NCBI GenBank assembly: GCA_947475475.1
Contig: CANJOG010000006.1
Span: forward strand, 1-18,043
Length of the DNA: 18,043 bases
Reading direction: 5' to 3'
Source of the DNA: Acetobacteraceae bacterium
GTDB lineage: Bacteria; Pseudomonadota; Alphaproteobacteria; Acetobacterales; Acetobacteraceae
The notes below the pieces were generated by a model that saw nothing but the letters and a program-made list of their open reading frames with translations, had not been told where the DNA came from and searched no databases. This document shows, in pieces, positions 14,134 through 18,043 of this stretch; positions within the stretch are counted from its first letter, which is position 1, and each line of letters opens with the position of its first letter. Made by a program: the position numbers and the translations under genes.

Positions 14134-14277
14134 ATGGATGAGAAGCACTACACGCCGGAGCAGGCGGCCGAGTTTCGCCGCCGCCGGCGTGGTGGCAATA
14201 TCGCCATCTTTTTCACGCTGTTGGCGGTCTGCGTCATTTTCTTCGCCATGACCGTGGTGAAGATGGGGCAGCATTAG
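14134..14277 (+). CDS. CoxF-like small membrane protein of the oxidase operon
   Basis: A 47-aa protein, too short for most gene callers: a polar start (MDEKHYTPEQAAEF), an Arg cluster RRRRRG (residues 15-20), one membrane helix (about 22-42, NIAIFFTLLAVCVIFFAMTV) and a short VVKMGQH tail. The pattern of basic segment, single helix and T-(I/V)-V-K-(L/M)-G end resembles the small CoxF proteins that follow ctaB in alphaproteobacterial cox operons. GAGGGGGGC overlapping the ctaB stop gives a strong ribosome-binding site 14 bases downstream of ctaB. The predicted topology is N-in, by the positive-inside rule. It may assist oxidase assembly; CoxF function is not well defined. A small subunit is an alternative. 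Confidence 0.75.
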   Translation: MDEKHYTPEQAAEFRRRRRGGNIAIFFTLLAVCVIFFAMTVVKMGQH

Positions 14278-14377
14278 GGTTTGCGACGATGGCGCCCCCT
14301 GCTTCGGCGGGGCGGCGTCTGGCTGAGATCATAGGTTCAGGGTTAAGGGCTACAGGGTTGAAGGACGGGCAGGCACA
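14278..14377 (+). other. 100-base gap with UUCG hairpin where ctaG is usually found
   Basis: Non-coding spacer between the CoxF-like gene and ctaE. A hairpin at 14293-14314 pairs CGCCCC with GGGGCG, has a 2-base bulge and an inner GC-TTCG-GC tetraloop; there is no T-tract. CAGGGTT occurs twice (near 14338 and 14352). No ctaG-like coding residue pattern was seen. Confidence 0.5.
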
Positions 14378-15229
14378 ATGAGCAGCGACGCGCACGCAAC
14401 GGCGGCTCCAATTTCTTCTGGGCTGAAGCAGCCCTATCATCTGGTCGATCCGAGCCCGTGGCCGATTATCGGCGCGTTTGGCGGCGGTGCGACGGTTCTC
14501 GGCATCGTGCTGGCGGCGCATCTGGGCAGCTACTGGGTGCTGACCATCGGCACGCTGATCACGGTGGTCACCGCCTTTGGCTGGTGGCGCGAAGTGATCA
14601 AGGAAAGTCGTACCGCCGGGGTGCATACTCCGGTGGTTCGTCTCGGCCTGCGCTACGGCATGATGTTCTTCATCACCTCCGAGGTGATGTTCTTCGTGGC
14701 GTTCTTCTGGGCCTATTTCCACTTCTTCCTGTTCCCCGAGCATGTGCTGGGCACGGAAACGCCGATGTGGCCGCCGATGGGCATCCACACTTTCGATCCG
14801 TGGCACCTGCCGATGCTGAACACGATGATCTTGCTGCTCTCCGGCACGACGGTCACCTGGGCGCATTACGGCCTGCTGAAGGGCAATCGCGGCACGATGC
14901 TGACGGGCCTCGGCCTGACCGTGTTGCTGGGTCTGTCCTTTACCATCCTGCAGGCGGTGGAATATTCGGATGCGCCGTTCAAGTTCGCTGGCGGCGGCAT
15001 CTACCCGTCGGTGTTCTTCCTGGCCACCGGCTTCCACGGCTTCCACGTCATCATCGGCACGATCTTTCTGCTTGTTTGCTGGTTCCGTGCCGCGAAGGGC
15101 CATTTCACCCCGGCCCGCCATTTCGGCTTCGAAGCGGCGGCCTGGTATTGGCACTTCGTCGATGTAGTGTGGCTGTTCCTGTTCATCTGCGTCTACTGGA
15201 TTGGCGGCGGCGAAATCGCTGTCCACTGA
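14378..15229 (+). CDS. ctaE: cytochrome c oxidase subunit III (aa3 type)
   Basis: Seven-helix subunit III (283 aa) that stabilises the oxidase core and proton entry. Hallmarks: KQPYHLVDPSPWPI at the N-terminus, WWREVIKE, then LRYGMMFFITSEVMFFVAFF with the conserved membrane Glu and FWAYFHFFL. Also visible are WPPMGI, FDPWHLPMLNT, and near the C-terminus FHGFHVIIGTIFL, FGFEAAAWYWHFVDVVWLFLF and YWIGG. The complete subunit shape fits the aa3 rather than the bo3 or cbb3 type. It is separated from the CoxF-like gene by 100 bases and followed by the DUF983 gene after 30 bases. Also known as coxC. Confidence 0.97.
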   Translation: MSSDAHATAAPISSGLKQPYHLVDPSPWPIIGAFGGGATVLGIVLAAHLGSYWVLTIGTLITVVTAFGWWREVIKESRTAGVHTPVVRLGLRYGMMFFITSEVMFFVAFFWAYFHFFLFPEHVLGTETPMWPPMGIHTFDPWHLPMLNTMILLLSGTTVTWAHYGLLKGNRGTMLTGLGLTVLLGLSFTILQAVEYSDAPFKFAGGGIYPSVFFLATGFHGFHVIIGTIFLLVCWFRAAKGHFTPARHFGFEAAAWYWHFVDVVWLFLFICVYWIGGGEIAVH

Positions 15230-15259
15230 TCCCGCCCAGGGGCTTAGATCGGGTCATTC

Positions 15260-15613
15260 ATGGCAGAGCCTACGCTTTTGGCAGCGTCCCTTCGGGGGCG
15301 CTGTCCGCGTTGTGGGGAGGGGGCTTTGTTCTCCGGCCTGCTCTCCATCCGCCCGTCCTGCGCATCCTGCGGGCTCGATCTGGCGGAGCATGATTCCGGT
15401 GATGGTCCGGCGGTGGGGGCCACCTTCATCCTCGGCTTCCTGATTGTCGGCCTCGCCTTCTGGTTCGAGTTCCGCTTCAACCCGCCGCTCTGGCTGCACA
15501 TCATCATCTGGCCGATCGTGACGATTCCGCTGGCCATTCTGATCATGCGGCCCATGAAAGCGGCGATGGTCTATCAGCAGTATCATCACCGCCGCACAGA
15601 GATGGGCGGCTGA
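15260..15613 (+). CDS. DUF983 protein with zinc ribbon
   Basis: A 117-aa DUF983 protein. The N-terminal zinc-ribbon pattern is CPRCGEG (C15, C18) and CASCG (C34, C37), followed by two membrane helices (about 53-70, AVGATFILGFLIVGLAFW, and 78-95, WLHIIIWPIVTIPLAILI) and a short MRPMKAAMVYQQYHH tail, the usual DUF983 end. These proteins are regularly found after ctaE in alphaproteobacterial cox operons, and the function is unknown. A metal or assembly role is inferred from the Cys pairs and the neighbourhood. The ribosome-binding site is weak. SURF1 follows after 28 bases. Confidence 0.9.
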   Translation: MAEPTLLAASLRGRCPRCGEGALFSGLLSIRPSCASCGLDLAEHDSGDGPAVGATFILGFLIVGLAFWFEFRFNPPLWLHIIIWPIVTIPLAILIMRPMKAAMVYQQYHHRRTEMGG

Positions 15614-15641
15614 TGCAGCACCTTCCGCAGCGGAAGGGATC

Positions 15642-16319
15642 ATGAGCCGCCGCCTTGCCGCCTCGTTGATGACGCTGGTGCTTGTGGTCGCGATGCTGGG
15701 CCTCGGCACCTGGCAGATGCAGCGCCGCGCCTGGAAGACCGGCGTGCTGGCGGCGATCGACGCCGCGGAGTCGCGGCCCGGCGTGGCGCTTACCCCAGAT
15801 GCCGCTGAATTCACCAAGATCGCCGTCGAGGGAAGTCTGCGCCCCAACCCACGCGCGCTTTATGGCTCGCGGGTGGAGACCCTTGGTGGGCGGAATGAAA
15901 TGGGCGGCGGCCTGATCATGGTGTTGGAACGCGATGGCGCGCCGCCCGTGCTGGTCGATCGCGGCTGGGTTCCCGCCGCCATGCTGGACAGGCTGCCGGC
16001 GCCGAGCGGTTCGATCCGGGTGGAGGGCTATGTCCGCCGCAAGGAAGCGCCGGGCTGGTTCACCCCAGCGCCGGACCTTGCGGCGCGGCGCTTCTACAAT
16101 ATGGATCCGGCCTCCATGGCTGGAGCACTCGGCGCCGCCGGCGCGCCTGTCTTCGTGCTGGTGGCACTTGGTGCCCCCCCCGCCGAGGGCCTGCCGCTGC
16201 CGGCGACGCGCCTGCCGAGGCCGCCGAATGACCATCTTTCCTATGCGATCACCTGGTACGCACTGGCTTGCGTCTTGCTGGTGATCTTCCTGCTCTGGCT
16301 CAGAAAGACACGTGCATGA
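15642..16319 (+). CDS. SURF1 family cytochrome oxidase assembly protein
   Basis: Surf1/Shy1-type factor (225 aa) that helps place heme a in subunit I. It has the typical two-anchor topology: an N-terminal helix (about 5-22) ending in GLGTWQMQRRAWK, a large periplasmic domain with FTKIAVEGSLRPN and VLVDRGWVP (the conserved RGW block), and a C-terminal helix YAITWYALACVLLVIFLLW. NDHLSYAITWYALA is the signature before the second helix. GGAAGGG precedes the ATG at 15642. It overlaps the M32 carboxypeptidase start by ATGA. It is slightly shorter than many bacterial Surf1 proteins, with all the standard blocks present. Confidence 0.95.
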   Translation: MSRRLAASLMTLVLVVAMLGLGTWQMQRRAWKTGVLAAIDAAESRPGVALTPDAAEFTKIAVEGSLRPNPRALYGSRVETLGGRNEMGGGLIMVLERDGAPPVLVDRGWVPAAMLDRLPAPSGSIRVEGYVRRKEAPGWFTPAPDLAARRFYNMDPASMAGALGAAGAPVFVLVALGAPPAEGLPLPATRLPRPPNDHLSYAITWYALACVLLVIFLLWLRKTRA

Positions 16320-17803
16320 CCTCCGGATACGCCACCCTGACGGACCGCTTCGCCCGCATTGCGACTGTGGGTGAGGCCTCGGCCATTCTCGGCTGGGATG
16401 CCGCCACAATGATGCCCGCGGGCGGAGGGGCTGCGCGCGGTGATCAGCTCGCCGTGCTGGCCGGCATTGCCCATGCCATGTTGACCGCGCCCGAAACCGG
16501 CGAGGCGCTGGCCAAGGCCGAAGCCACTCCGCCGGAAGATGCCTGGCAGGGCGCCAATCTCCGGCTGATGCGTCATTCCTATACCCGCGCCACCGCCTTG
16601 CCGGCAGACCTGGTGGAAGCAACCGCGCGGGCTAATTCAGCCTGCGAGAAGGTCTGGCGCGAGGCCCGCAAGGCGTCGGATTTCGCGATGGTGCGCGACA
16701 AGCTCGCTGAAGTGGTCGGCCTCGCCCGCCAGGCGGCACAGGCACTCTCGCCAGTGCTCGGCCTCTCGCCCTATGATTCCCTGATGGACGGCTATCAGCG
16801 CGGGGTGACCGCCGCCGATGTCGAGCCGGTGTTTGACGCCTATGAGGCGTTTCTGCGCGACGCCTTGCCGCGCGCCGAGGAAATCCAGGCGGCCAAGCCG
16901 GCGCCGATCCGTCCGGCGGGTCCCTTCTCCGCCGACAGGCAGGAGGTTTTGTGTCGTGAGCTCTCGAAGGCCGCCGGGCTCGACTATGACCATGCGCGGC
17001 TGGACCGCTCGGCGCATCCGTTCTGCGGCGGCATCCCGTCCGATATCCGCATCACCACGCGGTATAACGAGGATGATTTCACCCAGGCGCTGATGGGCGT
17101 GCTGCATGAGACCGGCCACGCGCTCTATGAGCGCCATTTGCCGCACGACTATGCCCGCCAGCCGGTGGGCGAGGCGGCGGGCATGGCGGCGCATGAAAGC
17201 CAGTCACTGATCGTCGAGATGCAGGCTTGCCGCTCCGATGCCTATCTCGCCTGGCTTGGTCCGAAATTGCAGGCGACTTTTGGCGGCGAGGCGGCCGCCT
17301 ATGCGCCCGACAATCTCGCCGGCATCTGGCGCCGGATCGAGCGCGGCTTCATCCGCGTCGAGGCTGATGAAATGACCTATCCGGCGCATGTCATCCTGCG
17401 CTTCCGTCTCGAACGCGCGCTGATCGCCGGTGATCTGGCAGTCGCCGATCTGCCGGGGGCCTGGAATGACGGGCTGCATGCGCTGCTCGGAATCACCCCG
17501 CCGAATGACGCGCGCGGATGTTTGCAGGATATCCATTGGTATGATGGCGGGTTTGGCTATTTCCCCAGCTACACGCTGGGTGCGATGGCGGCGGCACAGT
17601 TGATGGCGGCGGCGCGCCGTGCGGTGCCCGATCTGGACGGTGAACTTGCGCGCGGCAATCTTGGCGCTTTGCAATCCTGGCTGGCGACGCATGTGCACGG
17701 CCAGGGCAGCCGGCTCGGCTTCAACGATTTGTTGGCCGCGGCGACCGGCAAGAAGCTGGACCCGTCGGATTTCACGGCGCATCTGACTTCGCGGTATCTG
17801 TAG
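16316..17803 (+). CDS. M32 family metallocarboxypeptidase (thermostable carboxypeptidase type)
   Basis: A 495-aa cytoplasmic zinc carboxypeptidase of peptidase family M32. The catalytic motif HETGH is at 264-268 (H264 and H268 ligands, E265 catalytic), and the third zinc ligand is Glu294 in HESQSLIVE, 26 residues after H268, as in the archaeal enzymes. Further blocks are DIRITTRYNEDDF, IRVEADEMTYPAHVILRF and DIHWYDGGFGYFPSYTLG, all M32 signatures. The early ILGWDAATMMP block matches the family WD-x3-MP. The start at 16316 gives an ATGA overlap with SURF1; an in-frame ATG at 16268 inside SURF1 only adds non-family residues. It is the last gene of the oxidase unit. The cellular substrate is unknown. 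Confidence 0.95.
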   Translation: MTSGYATLTDRFARIATVGEASAILGWDAATMMPAGGGAARGDQLAVLAGIAHAMLTAPETGEALAKAEATPPEDAWQGANLRLMRHSYTRATALPADLVEATARANSACEKVWREARKASDFAMVRDKLAEVVGLARQAAQALSPVLGLSPYDSLMDGYQRGVTAADVEPVFDAYEAFLRDALPRAEEIQAAKPAPIRPAGPFSADRQEVLCRELSKAAGLDYDHARLDRSAHPFCGGIPSDIRITTRYNEDDFTQALMGVLHETGHALYERHLPHDYARQPVGEAAGMAAHESQSLIVEMQACRSDAYLAWLGPKLQATFGGEAAAYAPDNLAGIWRRIERGFIRVEADEMTYPAHVILRFRLERALIAGDLAVADLPGAWNDGLHALLGITPPNDARGCLQDIHWYDGGFGYFPSYTLGAMAAAQLMAAARRAVPDLDGELARGNLGALQSWLATHVHGQGSRLGFNDLLAAATGKKLDPSDFTAHLTSRYL

Positions 17804-17811
17804 CGTTCCTC

Positions 17812-17848
17812 GCGCCAGTGAAGCAGAAACTGTCTACTCCACTGGCGC
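17812..17848. repeat. inverted repeat after the M32 gene
   Basis: GCGCCAGTG (17812-17820) and CACTGGCGC (17840-17848) are perfect 9-base arms around 19 bases. The repeat starts 8 bases after the carboxypeptidase stop. There is no T-tract directly after it, so either a terminator-like structure or a mobile-element boundary is possible. Confidence 0.6.
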
Positions 17849-17852
17849 AATT

Positions 17853-17912
17853 GGACATTTTAGTTTGTAGTTATGTCCGGCGGCGGCAAACTGTTACCGT
17901 GGCTCAACAGTT
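17853..17912. repeat. two further short inverted repeats in low-GC tail
   Basis: GGACAT (17853-17858) pairs with ATGTCC (17873-17878), and AACTGTT (17889-17895) pairs with AACAGTT (17906-17912). With the 17812-17848 repeat, this makes three inverted repeats within about 100 bases of unusually AT-rich sequence. Confidence 0.5.
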
Positions 17913-18043
17913 CGGCAAACCAAAGTAGCGCATGTGCCAACAGGAGTATGCCGTTCAGTAAGATCAGAGAAGGCATGGGGGCTGCATCCTTTCGACATTG
18001 TTGGATTGCAAAAAGTCGCCACCCCTCGAGAAATTCACTTGCA

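Noticed and set aside
14234..15226. 330-codon minus-strand frame opposite ctaE
   Set aside because: Antisense shadow of a conserved seven-helix subunit, no motifs.
17949..18043. Plus-strand ATG frame running off the window end
   Set aside because: Only about 31 codons, the AGGAG is too close to the ATG, and no family pattern is visible.

Overview
The window is a GC-rich (roughly two-thirds G+C by eye) stretch of an alphaproteobacterial chromosome. A GcrA-type cell-cycle regulator, an alphaproteobacterial TatA, a PmtA-type methyltransferase and an aa3 cytochrome oxidase operon with a CoxF-like small protein together suggest Rhodospirillales/Acetobacterales, possibly Acetobacteraceae. That placement is inference, not shown directly. 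Nearly all of it is coding; no rRNA, tRNA, CRISPR array or complete insertion sequence was seen. The most unlike sequence is the last 240 bases.

Region 1 (1-2940, minus strand) reads yicC - gmk - DUF374 acyltransferase-like - waaA (3' end cut by the window edge): an RNA-processing and guanylate kinase pair joined to lipid A/Kdo envelope genes, with overlapping or nearly touching ends. Region 2 (3151-4125, plus) is an exported or membrane-bound Tim44-like protein. It converges on region 3 across a strong bidirectional terminator (4145-4176). Region 3 (4186-5881, minus) is a compact unit of a ThiF/MoeB/HesA E1-like enzyme, a DsrE-like protein and an NTF2/SnoaL-like protein.

Region 4 (6154-8366, plus) has a stand-alone tatA followed by mtnB-mtnD-mtnC, three consecutive late steps of the methionine salvage pathway. 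Region 5 (8367-9515, plus) holds gcrA, whose upstream region carries three GANTC (CcrM) sites and a DnaA-box-like 9-mer, and then a cold-shock protein gene. Region 6 (9719-10363, plus) is a PmtA-like methyltransferase.

Region 7 (10634-17803, plus) is the aa3-type cytochrome c oxidase operon: coxB (II) - ctaD (I) - ctaB (heme O synthase) - 47-aa CoxF-like protein - ctaE (III) - DUF983 - SURF1 - M32 carboxypeptidase. These genes encode the three core subunits, heme O synthesis and the Surf1 assembly factor. The Cu(B) chaperone gene ctaG (cox11), usually between coxF and ctaE, is absent; a 100-base non-coding, hairpin-containing gap sits there instead. The final bases (17804-18043) fall to about 49 % G+C by hand count and carry three closely packed inverted repeats plus an open minus-strand frame, suggesting the edge of an accessory or mobile segment. 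No wholly new system is evident; the most interesting points are the gcrA control region, the ctaG-less oxidase operon and the E1-DsrE-NTF2 unit.
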